Assembly: GCF_900114045.1 (NCBI RefSeq)
Contig: NZ_FORQ01000001.1
Span: forward strand, 558,001-622,000
Length of the DNA: 64,000 bases
DNA from: Kaistella treverensis
GTDB taxonomy: Bacteria; Bacteroidota; Bacteroidia; Flavobacteriales; Weeksellaceae
Direction: 5' to 3'
Numbering within the stretch: position 1 is the stretch's first letter; every line of letters begins with the position of its first letter. This document shows positions 1-8,409 of the stretch, one piece after another. The position numbers and the translations under genes are program-made. Below the pieces are notes generated by a model. The model had not been told where the DNA came from. It saw nothing but the letters and a program-made list of their open reading frames with translations, and made no database searches.

Positions 1-742
1 ACCAATATTTCAAAGAATCCAGAATTTCAGTCAATGGAAATTTATCAGAAAAAGGCATGATTTCGTTTCTTTTTTTCTCAATAGCGGAATGCAGAGAAAG
101 CGCCAAATTTACACGCAGATTTTCGTCGGCGAGCATTTTTATCATTTTAGGAATTCCCGACGTTGATACGGTGATGCGGCGCGCAGACATTCCTAAACCT
201 TTCGGATCCGTAATTTTTCGGATGGATTCCACCACATTTTTGTAATTCATCATCGGCTCTCCCATTCCCATAAAAACGATGTTGGAAAGTGGCCGGTCGA
301 AATACAGTTTACTCTGTCTATCGATGAGTGCAACCTGATCAACAATTTCTGCAACTTCCAGATTTCGCATTCTTTTCAGGCGCGCTGTTGCGCAAAATTC
401 ACAGTTTAGCGAGCAGCCAACCTGAGACGAAACACAAGCTGTTGTTCGTGTTTCAGTAGGAATTAAAACTGATTCTACCAAAAGACCATCATGCAGTTTT
501 ACCCCATTTTTAATGGTTCCGTCGGTTGATTTTTGGAGCTGGTCGACGGAAATCGGGTTGATGAGATATTCCTGCGAAATGCGGTCGCGCAAATCTTTTG
601 AAAGATTCGTCATTTCATCGATGGAATGCAGATTTTTATTCCACAACCATTCATACACCTGTTTTGCACGAAAAGGTTTTTCGCCCAAGGAAACAAAATA
701 TTCCTGCAGTTGATCGAGGGACAATGTTCGGATATCTTTCAA
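1..742 (-). CDS. rlmN: 23S rRNA (adenine-2503-C2)-methyltransferase RlmN, partial
   Basis: RlmN is a radical-SAM enzyme that methylates C2 of A2503 in 23S rRNA and A37 in some tRNAs. About 247 residues are visible; the C-terminal part lies beyond the window edge. The radical-SAM cluster CxxxCxxC (GCSLNCEFC) is at residues 110, 114 and 117, followed by the GMGEPMMN motif. No ATG exists in frame between the upstream stop and the conserved N-terminus (KDIRTLSLDQLQ), so a TTG start at 742 is chosen. Family proteins begin at this point. The gene follows queA on the same strand after an 89-base gap that holds a perfect inverted repeat. Identification is firm; the exact start is less so. Confidence 0.93.
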   Translation of the reverse strand, partial: MKDIRTLSLDQLQEYFVSLGEKPFRAKQVYEWLWNKNLHSIDEMTNLSKDLRDRISQEYLINPISVDQLQKSTDGTIKNGVKLHDGLLVESVLIPTETRTTACVSSQVGCSLNCEFCATARLKRMRNLEVAEIVDQVALIDRQSKLYFDRPLSNIVFMGMGEPMMNYKNVVESIRKITDPKGLGMSARRITVSTSGIPKMIKMLADENLRVNLALSLHSAIEKKRNEIMPFSDKFPLTEILDSLKYW

Positions 743-766
743 AATAATTTTTGGTTTAAAATGATA

Positions 767-810
767 AAATTTTAGATTAAAAACACCGAAATGAATTTAA
801 TCTAAAATTT
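767..810. repeat. Perfect 15-bp inverted repeat between queA and rlmN
   Basis: Arms 767-781 and 796-810 are exact reverse complements and are separated by 14 bases. The stem is AT-rich and no U-run follows it in the direction of transcription, so it is not a standard terminator. It could be a processing site or weak attenuator in the queA-rlmN transcript. Confidence 0.6.
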
Positions 811-831
811 AAATCTTTCATTCACAGCTTC

Positions 832-1881
832 TTAAAGAATCAGCATCGCGTCGCCGTAAGAATAAAATTTATATTTGTGCTTGATGGCTTCTTCATAGGC
901 TTGCATGAGGAAATCTTTGCCGGCAAATGCAGCAATCATCATCATTAATGTAGATTTCGGCATGTGGAAATTGGTAATCATACAGTTGGCAACACCAAAT
1001 TCATGCGGCGGGAAAATAAATTTGTTTGTCCATCCGTGGTAAGGCCCAATTTTTTTGTTTGAAGAAACCGAAGTTTCAATCGTTCTCATTGTAGTTGTTC
1101 CTACAGCGCAAACTCTTCTTCCCTCGGAAACCGCCTTGTTGATGATATCGGCATTTTTCTGATCGATAATGGCCTCTTCAGATTCCATTTTATGCTTCGA
1201 TAAATCTTCAACTTCGATTGGGTTAAAAGTTCCCAAACCAACGTGAAGCGTAACTTCCGCAAAATCAATTCCTTTAATTTCCAGTTTTTTCATCAAATGA
1301 CGCGAAAAATGCAAACCTGCAGTTGGAGCTGCAACAGCGCCTTCGTGCTTCGCATAAATCGTTTGATAACGCTCTGCATCTTCAGGTTCAACTTCTCTTT
1401 TGAAATATTTCGGAAGCGGCGTTTCTCCCAATTCTTTCAGTTTCGCACGGAATTCCTCGTAAGAGCCATCGTACAAAAATCTTAAGGTTCGTCCTCTGGA
1501 AGTGGTATTATCGATAACTTCAGCTACTAAACCTTCGTCTTCCGTGAAAAATAATTTATTTCCGATTCTGATTTTTCGCGCCGGATCCACCAAAACGTCC
1601 CAAACGCGGGTTTCTTTATCAAGTTCTCTTAAAAGAAAAACTTCGATCTTCGCGCCGGTTTTTTCTTTATTTCCGTACAATCTTGCGGGGAAAACTTTGG
1701 TATTATTGAATATGAAGAGGTCTTTTTCTTCGAAATAATCTACGACATCTTTAAATAATCGGTGTTCGATCGTTTGTGTAGCACGGTTCAAAACCATCAG
1801 TTTTGCGTCGTCTCTGTGCTCTGCGGGATGTTCTGCCAAAAGTTCTTCGGGCAAATCGAAGTTAAAATCAGATGTTTTCAT
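832..1881 (-). CDS. queA: tRNA preQ1(34) S-adenosylmethionine ribosyltransferase-isomerase QueA
   Basis: QueA transfers the ribosyl group of SAM to preQ1 at tRNA position 34, giving epoxyqueuosine, the penultimate step of queuosine synthesis. The 349-residue product has the family's usual length and conserved blocks: [15 protein letters not shown] at the N-terminus, the [10 protein letters not shown] block near residue 185 and the [13 protein letters not shown] block near residue 305. It is read from a Bacteroidetes-type promoter 53 bases upstream and probably precedes rlmN in one unit; both enzymes modify translation RNAs. No other queuosine gene is in the window. Confidence 0.96.
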   Translation of the reverse strand: MKTSDFNFDLPEELLAEHPAEHRDDAKLMVLNRATQTIEHRLFKDVVDYFEEKDLFIFNNTKVFPARLYGNKEKTGAKIEVFLLRELDKETRVWDVLVDPARKIRIGNKLFFTEDEGLVAEVIDNTTSRGRTLRFLYDGSYEEFRAKLKELGETPLPKYFKREVEPEDAERYQTIYAKHEGAVAAPTAGLHFSRHLMKKLEIKGIDFAEVTLHVGLGTFNPIEVEDLSKHKMESEEAIIDQKNADIINKAVSEGRRVCAVGTTTMRTIETSVSSNKKIGPYHGWTNKFIFPPHEFGVANCMITNFHMPKSTLMMMIAAFAGKDFLMQAYEEAIKHKYKFYSYGDAMLIL

Positions 1882-2249
1882 TTTTTAAATTACGGTTTAA
1901 AAATTACTCCGAAATCTCTGGAAATTCGGAGTGCAAATATACGACATTCCGAGGCGGAAGTCAAGCCGCTTGAAAATTCGCAATTATAAAGCTGTTTGAA
2001 ATTACATAAAACAGAAAAATTTGTTGCTAAAATGGCATTTTTTCCATTTTAAAAATTTAATCAAAGCAACTTTTAGCAAAACCAGAAAAAAAAGGCCGAA
2101 ATAACACGGAATTTTTTTTATAGAAAGTTTTTGACGGTTTTCATTCTTTAAATTTTATTAAATGAAATGGTATAGAAAGCAACATTTTTTAGTTTTACAG
2201 CAAATTGGCTTGATAAATGTAAGCGTGTTTAATTATTAAATAGAACATT
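1882..2249. other. Intergenic region between queA and a lipoprotein gene
   Basis: This 368-base gap separates two divergent genes. It holds the queA promoter, two copies of the dispersed motif (about 2020-2058 and 2071-2120) and otherwise AT-rich sequence. The copy at 2071-2120 closely matches one at 7670-7717. I see no convincing promoter for the lipoprotein gene, no RNA gene and no small reading frame worth calling. Confidence 0.5.
1934..1964 (-). promoter_or_regulatory. Promoter of queA (-33 TTG, -7 TATATTTG)
   Basis: On the minus strand TTGAC (from 1964) is followed after 20 bases by TATATTTG (1941-1934). This fits the Bacteroidetes consensus TTG-N17-23-TAnnTTTG. It is the best two-part promoter match in the window. 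Confidence 0.6.
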
Positions 2250-2798
2250 ATGAAAAGATTATCATTATTTATGGGAATGGTCGCTCTGATTTTTCTCACC
2301 AGTTGCCGTGACATCGTAAACTCTGTATTAGATGTTTTACCACCATTTGAAGTACCTTATTCAACTCAGATGACGGTGCCGTTTGCTGCTGTAAGCACCA
2401 CTGCATATACGAAATCGCCGGAAATTCATATGGATATCAACCTTGATAATGAAATCAAAGCGTACAATCCCAAATATTCCGTTGCAAATTTAAAGTCGGT
2501 GAAAATGAGTAAGCTGACTGCAACATATGTAAGTTCTACAGGTGGAACAAAACTGGACGTCATAAAAAATGCGAGAATTTACATTAAAGGAAGCAATCTC
2601 CCGGATAAACTTATCGCTACCGTGGAAAATAATACCAATCCAAATGAAATTGTTTTTTTTACTACAGACACGGAGATCGTAGAATATTTTAAAAGTAACC
2701 GTAATTCATTGGTGGTAGAAGTACAAGGAAGTAAAGTAACCGCGGACCAAATTACCATGAAATTAGCAGCTAATTTTAAAGTCCGCGCAGAACTTTAA
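2250..2798 (+). CDS. Putative lipoprotein of unknown function
   Basis: The 182-residue product starts with a lipoprotein signal (MKRLSLFMG...LTSC, lipobox Cys at residue 19), so it is probably anchored in the cell envelope. The mature part is rich in beta-prone and polar residues and has no catalytic motif I can name. It stands alone, divergent from queA and ended by a strong bidirectional terminator shared with the S9 peptidase gene. It is recognisable only as a Bacteroidetes-style hypothetical lipoprotein. Confidence 0.75.
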   Translation: MKRLSLFMGMVALIFLTSCRDIVNSVLDVLPPFEVPYSTQMTVPFAAVSTTAYTKSPEIHMDINLDNEIKAYNPKYSVANLKSVKMSKLTATYVSSTGGTKLDVIKNARIYIKGSNLPDKLIATVENNTNPNEIVFFTTDTEIVEYFKSNRNSLVVEVQGSKVTADQITMKLAANFKVRAEL

Positions 2799-2833
2799 AA
2801 AATCGAAAAAAAACCTAAAACAAGGGCAAAAAA

Positions 2834-2866
2834 AAGAAGTTCAGATTTTTCTGAACTTCTTTTTGT
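2834..2866. terminator. Bidirectional terminator
   Basis: AAGAAGTTCAG (2834-2844) pairs perfectly with CTGAACTTCTT (2851-2861) around a 6-base loop. T-runs or A-runs on both sides make it suitable for the convergent lipoprotein and S9 peptidase genes. Confidence 0.85.
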
Positions 2867-2867
2867 T

Positions 2868-4871
2868 TTATAAAGTTTCCTTCAGCCAGGAGAAAAATTC
2901 TCGTTGCCAAACCAGCGCATTTTGCGGATGCAACACCCAGTGGTTTTCATTGGGGAAATAAAGGAATTTCGATTTCAAACCTTTCAGCTGCGCCGCCTGG
3001 AAAGCTTCCTGACCTTGCTCATAAGGCACGCGGTAATCAATCCCACCCTGAATAATCATAATTGGTGTATTCCACTTATTCACATACTCCGGCTGCGATG
3101 GATCGAATTTCGTGTACGCTTTCGGCGTTGGAATGTCGTAAGGCGAACCACCCAAATCCCAGTTCGCGAACCAAAGTTCTTCTGTAGTTAAAAACCAGGA
3201 TTTCATATCAAAAAGACCGTCGTGCGCGATGAAGGTTTTAAATCGGTTTTCATGAATTCCGGCAAGCATGAAAACGCTGTAACCACCATAGCTTGCACCA
3301 ACTGCACCCATTCTGTCACCGTCTACATAAGGCAAAGTTTTCGCGTAATCAGCAGCTGCAAGATAATCGTCCATCACTTGCCCGCCCCAGTCTTTAGAAA
3401 TTTCTTCATTCCATTTTGTGCCCCAGCCCGGCATTCCGCGACGGTTTGGCGCTACAATGATATAATCGTTTGCCGCCATCAAAGCAAAATTCCATCTTGT
3501 GCTGAAAGTCTGTGTAAGCGCCGATTGCGGTCCACCCTGACAATATAATAAAGTTGGATATTTTTTCGCCGGATCAAAGTTTGGCGGATAAATAAACCAC
3601 ACGCCCATTTCCTTGCCGTCTGTGGTTTTCACCATTTTAAGTTCGGTTTTAGACGGCGTAATTTTCGCGTAATTCTCCTTATTAACTTCCGTAACCTGTG
3701 TCATGGTGCCTTTTTTAACATCAACATTAAACAGATCAGCATTGTGATTCATATCGGTTCTGGAAACCAGTAGATTGTTTTTATTTAAGGCATAAATATC
3801 ATTAACGTCGAAATTTCCCGAGGTAATCTGGGTAATTTTTTGGTTTTTAGGGTTTAATGAAAACAGCTGTTTCGTTCCGCGCCACGGTGTGGTGAAATAA
3901 ATATTTTTAGAATCTTCGGTCCAGAAAACTGATCCGGCAACGCTTTCATCCCACTTCGAAGTCAGATTCGAAACGCGACCTGATTTCCACTCGAGAATTT
4001 TAATATCATTTTTATCAGCTTCATAACCTTCTCTTTCCATGGACATCCAGGACAGATATTTTCCATCCGGTGAAAACTGTGGCGAAACATCATAACCTTT
4101 ATTGCTTCCGGTCAGGTTTCTTACCGCGCCCGTCGCTACATTATAAGCGAAAATATCGGTGTTTGTAGATTTTGCATATTCTTTTCCGCTCAATGGTTTT
4201 GTAACGTACAGCAATTCTGTAGAATCCGGGCTCCAGACAAAATCTTCGCTTCCACCGAAAGGCCGCTGTGGCGCATCGAAAGTTTTACCTTCCAGCAAAT
4301 CTTTAGCTGCTTCTACTTTTTCGGCGGTGTTTACCACAAAAACGTGGTTGTATTTCCCTTCGTTAAAATAATCCCAATGGCGGTGATTAAGGTCGGTATA
4401 AATCTGCGCTGTGGTTTTCGGCACATCGTCATATTTATCTTTACCCATTACTTTTTCCACCAAAACTTCTTTGCTGAAGGCGATTTTTTTACCGTCCGGG
4501 GAAATCACAATATTGTCAACTTTCCCGATGGTGTAAAATTCAGACCAGGTTTTTCCGGCATCTTTAGACAAATAAATTTTGTCGTCTTCCTGAGCATAAA
4601 TTCCGTTTTTATCCCATTGAATCAGCGATTTTTTTCCTAAGTCAAGATTGGTTGCCTGCGCATTTTTGATGTTTAAAAAGTAATTCTTTTTGTTGGTTTT
4701 TTCAGTTTTCAGGTCGGTTTTTCCCACGCTGTAAATTAAAGATGACTGATCCGGCGAAACGGCAGTAACTCCCAACTTATTCAGCGTCCAAAGCGTTTCG
4801 GGCGTCATCACATTTTGTGCATTCATAAGAAAAGGCGCAGCAATGGCGATCAAAGTATGTTTTAGTTTCAT
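2868..4871 (-). CDS. Secreted S9 family prolyl-oligopeptidase-type peptidase
   Basis: This is a serine peptidase of the dipeptidyl peptidase IV/acylaminoacyl peptidase type, about 667 residues. The N-terminus is a signal peptide (MKLKHTLIAIAAPFLMNAQ). A beta-propeller region of WD-like repeats (SPDG, SPDST, SPDGKY) precedes the C-terminal alpha/beta-hydrolase domain. The catalytic triad is visible: Ser in GASYGGYS near residue 527, Asp in GGIDYRVP near 610, His in NENHWVLHP near 642. An in-frame ATG at 4895 would add eight residues in front of the signal peptide, but it lies only about 5 bases from the predicted transcription start, so 4871 is preferred. Likely role: periplasmic peptide degradation. 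Confidence 0.92.
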   Translation of the reverse strand: MKLKHTLIAIAAPFLMNAQNVMTPETLWTLNKLGVTAVSPDQSSLIYSVGKTDLKTEKTNKKNYFLNIKNAQATNLDLGKKSLIQWDKNGIYAQEDDKIYLSKDAGKTWSEFYTIGKVDNIVISPDGKKIAFSKEVLVEKVMGKDKYDDVPKTTAQIYTDLNHRHWDYFNEGKYNHVFVVNTAEKVEAAKDLLEGKTFDAPQRPFGGSEDFVWSPDSTELLYVTKPLSGKEYAKSTNTDIFAYNVATGAVRNLTGSNKGYDVSPQFSPDGKYLSWMSMEREGYEADKNDIKILEWKSGRVSNLTSKWDESVAGSVFWTEDSKNIYFTTPWRGTKQLFSLNPKNQKITQITSGNFDVNDIYALNKNNLLVSRTDMNHNADLFNVDVKKGTMTQVTEVNKENYAKITPSKTELKMVKTTDGKEMGVWFIYPPNFDPAKKYPTLLYCQGGPQSALTQTFSTRWNFALMAANDYIIVAPNRRGMPGWGTKWNEEISKDWGGQVMDDYLAAADYAKTLPYVDGDRMGAVGASYGGYSVFMLAGIHENRFKTFIAHDGLFDMKSWFLTTEELWFANWDLGGSPYDIPTPKAYTKFDPSQPEYVNKWNTPIMIIQGGIDYRVPYEQGQEAFQAAQLKGLKSKFLYFPNENHWVLHPQNALVWQREFFSWLKETL

Positions 4872-4906
4872 AAAAAAAGATTTTATTTTCTGCAAAGGCA
4901 GACAGA

Positions 4907-4914
4907 CAAAGATA
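4907..4914 (-). promoter_or_regulatory. -7 element (TATCTTTG) of the S9 peptidase gene
   Basis: The minus strand reads TATCTTTG, an exact TAnnTTTG match, 36 bases before the chosen start codon. A -33 element is not obvious. Confidence 0.45.
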
Positions 4915-4928
4915 AAAAATTAGCCTGT

Positions 4929-5408
4929 TTAAGCCGATATTTTTTGAATTTCAGCTACAAACGTTTCGGGATTTTCAGGTGAAAGCATATAAATTTTGCC
5001 GCTTTTCAAGGTGATTTTTACTTTTTTGTAAATGTTGGTAACATACCAAACATCGCGGCCGTTGAAGTAACCGAAATAGCCGAACAAACCACCACCACCA
5101 AAAGTTCTCAAATTCAGGCCTGTTTTTTTCAGCTCTTCCACGCTTTTAATTTCATTTAAATTAATGACAACTGCGCCGAATAAATTTTGAATTAAAATTT
5201 GCTCCGAAGAAAGTGCAATTCTTTTCGGCACAAAAGCATACGAAATAAAAATAACCGCGATAAACAATACCGTCAAAAGCACGGAAACTGAAAGTTTTTG
5301 CGGCTCAATGAAGTATGAACTGCCAGCCAGCATAGGCAAAAAAATAAGCAAAATAACCGTCAATATTTTGGTGCGGCCATCCATTTCAGCAGTTTTAAAT
5401 TCCTTCAT
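4929..5408 (-). CDS. Membrane protein with a bacterial PH-like domain
   Basis: The 159-residue product has two hydrophobic segments (about residues 17-32 and 40-59) followed by a soluble domain. The pattern of that domain (RIALSSEQILIQNLFG..., then VKITLKSGKIYMLSPENPE) is that of small bacterial pleckstrin-homology-like domains. A glycine-rich stretch (FGGGGLFGYFGYF) lies in the middle. Function is unknown; such proteins are usually anchored with the domain facing the cytoplasm. It is probably co-transcribed with the small upstream reading frame. Confidence 0.65.
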   Translation of the reverse strand: MKEFKTAEMDGRTKILTVILLIFLPMLAGSSYFIEPQKLSVSVLLTVLFIAVIFISYAFVPKRIALSSEQILIQNLFGAVVINLNEIKSVEELKKTGLNLRTFGGGGLFGYFGYFNGRDVWYVTNIYKKVKITLKSGKIYMLSPENPETFVAEIQKISA

Positions 5409-5420
5409 TTTTTTTAGTTT

Positions 5421-5549
5421 TTAAAAAATATTATCGTACGGTGTAAAATCCAGGAAAATTTTGCCTTCAAAAAAAGTTGTGCTGAAAAGCAAAAATACCG
5501 AGCAAAACAAGGCAAATTTTAAAAATTTACCAAGCGAAAATATACTCAT
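5421..5549 (-). CDS. Possible 42-residue small membrane peptide
   Basis: An ATG at 5549 opens a 42-codon frame ending at 5421, giving a peptide that starts MSIFSLGKFLKFALFC and has one hydrophobic segment (about residues 10-27). It fills the gap between two minus-strand membrane-protein genes, ending 12 bases before the next start. The single hydrophobic helix and the neat placement support it; no family is recognised and chance cannot be excluded in AT-rich DNA. Confidence 0.35.
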   Translation of the reverse strand: MSIFSLGKFLKFALFCSVFLLFSTTFFEGKIFLDFTPYDNIF

Positions 5550-5585
5550 TATTCTGAGATTGATTTAGAAATTTAAAAAAAGCCG

Positions 5586-5930
5586 CTAATCACCGGAAGA
5601 AAATATTCCGCTAACTAAAGAAGTGATGAGCGAAAGCGCGATACTGAAAATAAACGCCCAACCAAAACCATCGATAGTCATTCCCGGAACGAACTTCGCT
5701 GCCAGCAAAACCACCAAAGCATTGATGACTAATGAAAAAAGTCCCAGCGTAAGAATGGTCAACGGCAAACCCAAAATCTTTAAAATGGGTGTTACAATTA
5801 GATTTAAAACACCTAAAATCAGCGCAAAAACCAACGCTGTTGAAAATCCGTCAATGTGCACGCCGGTTAAAATTTTGGTTAGAAAAAACGCTACAACCGC
5901 CGTTACGAGTAATCTGATAATTAAGTTCAT
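5586..5930 (-). CDS. Small four-helix membrane protein (phage holin 4_2-like family)
   Basis: The 114-residue product is almost entirely hydrophobic, with four predicted membrane segments and the pattern ALILGVLNLIVTPILKILGLPLTILTLG typical of the family annotated as phage holin 4_2 or YvlD-like. These are chromosomal membrane proteins; the name does not mean a prophage is present, and no phage gene is nearby. The function is not established. It is the first gene of a minus-strand group of small membrane proteins. Confidence 0.75.
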   Translation of the reverse strand: MNLIIRLLVTAVVAFFLTKILTGVHIDGFSTALVFALILGVLNLIVTPILKILGLPLTILTLGLFSLVINALVVLLAAKFVPGMTIDGFGWAFIFSIALSLITSLVSGIFSSGD

Positions 5931-6046
5931 AATCTGTATTTTTTATAAAAATACAAAAATTTTAATTTTAAGTAGCTTAACGATGCTTTTTTCTATTGAG
6001 AGGCAGAAGGGAAAAATTTGTTATCTTCATCGGAAAATTATTTTCT

Positions 6047-7594
6047 ATGAAGAATTACGCGAAATTATTCTTGGTTTCAACGGTTTTTGCCGTCGGACTC
6101 AATGCCCAAACCAAAGACCAAATGGTAAAATCCATCATGGATGAAACCTACCAAAACTCACAGCTTGAAACTTTAGCTTATGAACTTTTAGACAGCATCG
6201 GACCGCGACTTGTTGGAAGTCCGAAAATGCAGCAGGCGCACGACTGGGCGGTAAAACGTTTTGAAAACTGGGGGATTGCAGCAAAAAATGAAAAATGGGG
6301 CGACTGGAAATCCTGGGAAAGAGGGACTTCTTCCATTGAAATGGTTTCGCCGTACTTAAAATCAATTGAAGGAATGCAGCTCGCTTTCAGCCCAGCAACT
6401 TCTGCAAAAGGGGTAACTGCTGATGTCGTGATGCTGCCTATATTTAAAAATAAAAACGAATTTGACCAATGGTTGCCGAAAGTGAAAGGTAAACTGGTAA
6501 TGGTTTCACAATATCAGCCAACTGGTCGGCCAGACGAAAACTGGAAAGAATTTGCCACGCCGGAATCTTACGAAAAAATGAAGAAAGAAACCCAGGCTGC
6601 GGCGGAAGAATGGCAAAAATCCATTGCGGCGACCGGCGAAACTTCCAGAACACTGAATGCAAAACTCGAGAGCGCAGGCGCGGCAGGAATCCTTTCTTCC
6701 TACTGGTCACGCGGTTTTGGTGTGAATAAAATCTTTAATGCTGGCACGAAAAAAATTCCGGTTTTTGATGTTTCACTGGAAGCTTACGGCCAACTTTACC
6801 GAATGATTCAGCATGCTACAACTCCAAAATTAAAATTGGTGGCGCAGTCAAAAGACAAAGGCTCCGCTCCCACTTTCAATACCGTTGCGGAAATAAAAGG
6901 AACTGAAAAGCCGAACGAATATGTAATTCTTTCCGCGCACCTCGATTCCTGGGATGGCGGCACCGGCGCAACGGATAATGGTACCGGAACAATTACGATG
7001 ATGGAAGTTGCCCGGATTCTAAAAAAATATTATCCAAACCCGAAAAGGACGATTATCGTGGGACTTTGGGGAAGTGAAGAACAGGGTTTGAACGGTTCGC
7101 GCGGTTACGTTTCTGCCCACAAAAACGAAATGCCGAACGTGCAGGCGGTTTTTAATCAGGATAACGGAACCGGAAGAATCGCGAATATCAGCGGACAGGG
7201 TTTCCTTAACGCGTATGATTATATGGGAAGATGGCTGAGCGCCGTTCCGCGGGACTTAACCAAAGACATCAAAACCACTTATCCGGGCTTTCCTGGTGGT
7301 GGCGGATCGGATCATGCTTCGTTTGTTGCGGCGGGCGTTCCCGCATTTATGCTCGGTTCTTTGAGCTGGGATTACGGCGCTTACACCTGGCACACGAACC
7401 GCGATACTTACGACAAGATTGTTTTTGATGATTTGAAAAGCAACGTTGCTACGATCGCGATTTTAACCTACATGGCGAGTGAAGATCCGGAAAAAGCTTC
7501 TGCAGAAAAAATTAAACTTCCGCTGGACCGTAACGGCGAACCAGCGAAGTGGCCGGAAGTGAAAGAACCTACAAGAAAAGGCGGCTTCGACTAA
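6047..7594 (+). CDS. Secreted M28 family zinc aminopeptidase/carboxypeptidase Q-like
   Basis: This is a 515-residue metallopeptidase with a signal peptide (MKNYAKLFLVSTVFAVGLNAQ). The two-zinc site is visible: His and Asp in HLDSW near residue 298, Asp in ATDNGTG near 309, Glu pair in SEEQG near 343, Asp in NQDNGTG near 371 and His in WHTNRDT near 448. A PA-like insert (about residues 120-260) precedes the catalytic domain. A TTG at 5996 would extend the frame by 17 residues but would put a charged stretch before the signal peptide, so the ATG at 6047 is used. Likely role: degradation of peptides in the periplasm or outside the cell, like the S9 peptidase nearby. Confidence 0.92.
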   Translation: MKNYAKLFLVSTVFAVGLNAQTKDQMVKSIMDETYQNSQLETLAYELLDSIGPRLVGSPKMQQAHDWAVKRFENWGIAAKNEKWGDWKSWERGTSSIEMVSPYLKSIEGMQLAFSPATSAKGVTADVVMLPIFKNKNEFDQWLPKVKGKLVMVSQYQPTGRPDENWKEFATPESYEKMKKETQAAAEEWQKSIAATGETSRTLNAKLESAGAAGILSSYWSRGFGVNKIFNAGTKKIPVFDVSLEAYGQLYRMIQHATTPKLKLVAQSKDKGSAPTFNTVAEIKGTEKPNEYVILSAHLDSWDGGTGATDNGTGTITMMEVARILKKYYPNPKRTIIVGLWGSEEQGLNGSRGYVSAHKNEMPNVQAVFNQDNGTGRIANISGQGFLNAYDYMGRWLSAVPRDLTKDIKTTYPGFPGGGGSDHASFVAAGVPAFMLGSLSWDYGAYTWHTNRDTYDKIVFDDLKSNVATIAILTYMASEDPEKASAEKIKLPLDRNGEPAKWPEVKEPTRKGGFD

Positions 7595-7617
7595 GAATTC
7601 CAGCTAAAATATTGAAA

Positions 7618-7648
7618 CTGATGCGACAAATTGCATCGGTTTTTTTTT
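7618..7648 (+). terminator. Terminator of the M28 peptidase gene
   Basis: CTGATGC (7618-7624) pairs with GCATCGG (7633-7639, one G-T pair) and is followed by nine T. Confidence 0.8.
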
Positions 7649-7669
7649 GGCTTTAATTCTAAATAATAC

Positions 7670-7717
7670 CATTTAGCAAAATCCGAAAAAAATGCCCAAA
7701 TAACACCGAATTTTTTC
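7670..7717. repeat. Dispersed repeat matching 2071-2120
   Basis: The stretch TTTAGCAAAATCCG, an A-run, TGCCCAAATAACACCG and AATTTTTT closely follows the sequence at 2071-2120 (TTTAGCAAAACCAG, A-run, GGCCGAAATAACACGG, AATTTTTT). Both lie upstream of an unrelated gene. Confidence 0.55.
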
Positions 7718-7768
7718 ATTAATTCAGGCAAAAGTTAACAATGGTTAATTTTTTGATATGCTTAAAAA

Positions 7769-8206
7769 ATGCAGAATCAAAACTATAAAAACCACAGAAA
7801 ATTTTACCCGCCGCACCATTTCATTTTTCTTCCGCTGCTGGCTTTTCTGCTGATTTTCGGTGTACGGAAATATTTTACAGATGAAAAAAATGACCTCGTT
7901 TGGGCATTATTTTCAGTAATTATTTTCCTGTTTATTTATTTGACTTTGATGCTGCGCCAACATTACGCGCTGGGAAACCAAGACCGGATTATCAGAGTGG
8001 AATTCAAGCAGCGTTATTTCGAACTGTTTGGTAAAAGTTCTGATGAGGTAGAAAACAAACTTTCGTTCGGGCAAATTGCTGCATTGCGTTTTGCTTATGA
8101 TGATGAATTTAAAGTGCTTTTAGACAAAGCGCTTTCTGGAAATTTAAGCGGAAATGAAATTAAAAAATCAATCAAAAACTGGCGGCCGGATAACCACAGA
8201 GTTTAA
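7769..8206 (+). CDS. DUF6526 family membrane protein
   Basis: The 145-residue product has two membrane helices (about residues 19-35 and 45-62) after a short basic start that contains QNYKNHRKFYPPHHF, a signature of the DUF6526 family. The C-terminal part is soluble and charged (FGQIAALRFAYDDEFKVLLDKAL). The function of the family is unknown. It is followed by a small lipoprotein gene and a topoisomerase gene on the same strand, and may form an operon with them. Confidence 0.75.
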   Translation: MQNQNYKNHRKFYPPHHFIFLPLLAFLLIFGVRKYFTDEKNDLVWALFSVIIFLFIYLTLMLRQHYALGNQDRIIRVEFKQRYFELFGKSSDEVENKLSFGQIAALRFAYDDEFKVLLDKALSGNLSGNEIKKSIKNWRPDNHRV

Positions 8207-8241
8207 ATTGAAACATTTATAAACATTAAAAAAATACAATT

Positions 8242-8406
8242 ATGAAAAAGTTTACATTTCTTACATTAGCTGTTTTCGCATTACTTACCTTCACTGGCTG
8301 CGACGCCATAGGCACGATTTTCAAAGCCGGAATGTGGTGGGCATTTTTCTTAATCGGTGCTGTTATCGCCATCGTGATTTGGCTACTTACGCGAGGTAAA
8401 AACTAA
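8242..8406 (+). CDS. Small lipoprotein-like membrane peptide (54 aa)
   Basis: This 54-residue peptide (MKKFTFLTLAVFALLTFTGC...) has a lipobox with Cys at residue 20 and a second hydrophobic helix at about 31-50, ending LLTRGKN. It lies 35 bases after the DUF6526 gene and 3 bases before topoisomerase IB, which suggests translation from a common transcript. Similar tiny lipoproteins occur in related bacteria; no function is known to me. Confidence 0.7.
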   Translation: MKKFTFLTLAVFALLTFTGCDAIGTIFKAGMWWAFFLIGAVIAIVIWLLTRGKN

Positions 8407-8409
8407 ACG

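Noticed and set aside
5586-5930. Phage holin as a sign of a prophage
   Set aside because: The family name is historical; there are no other phage genes and the neighbours are ordinary chromosomal genes.
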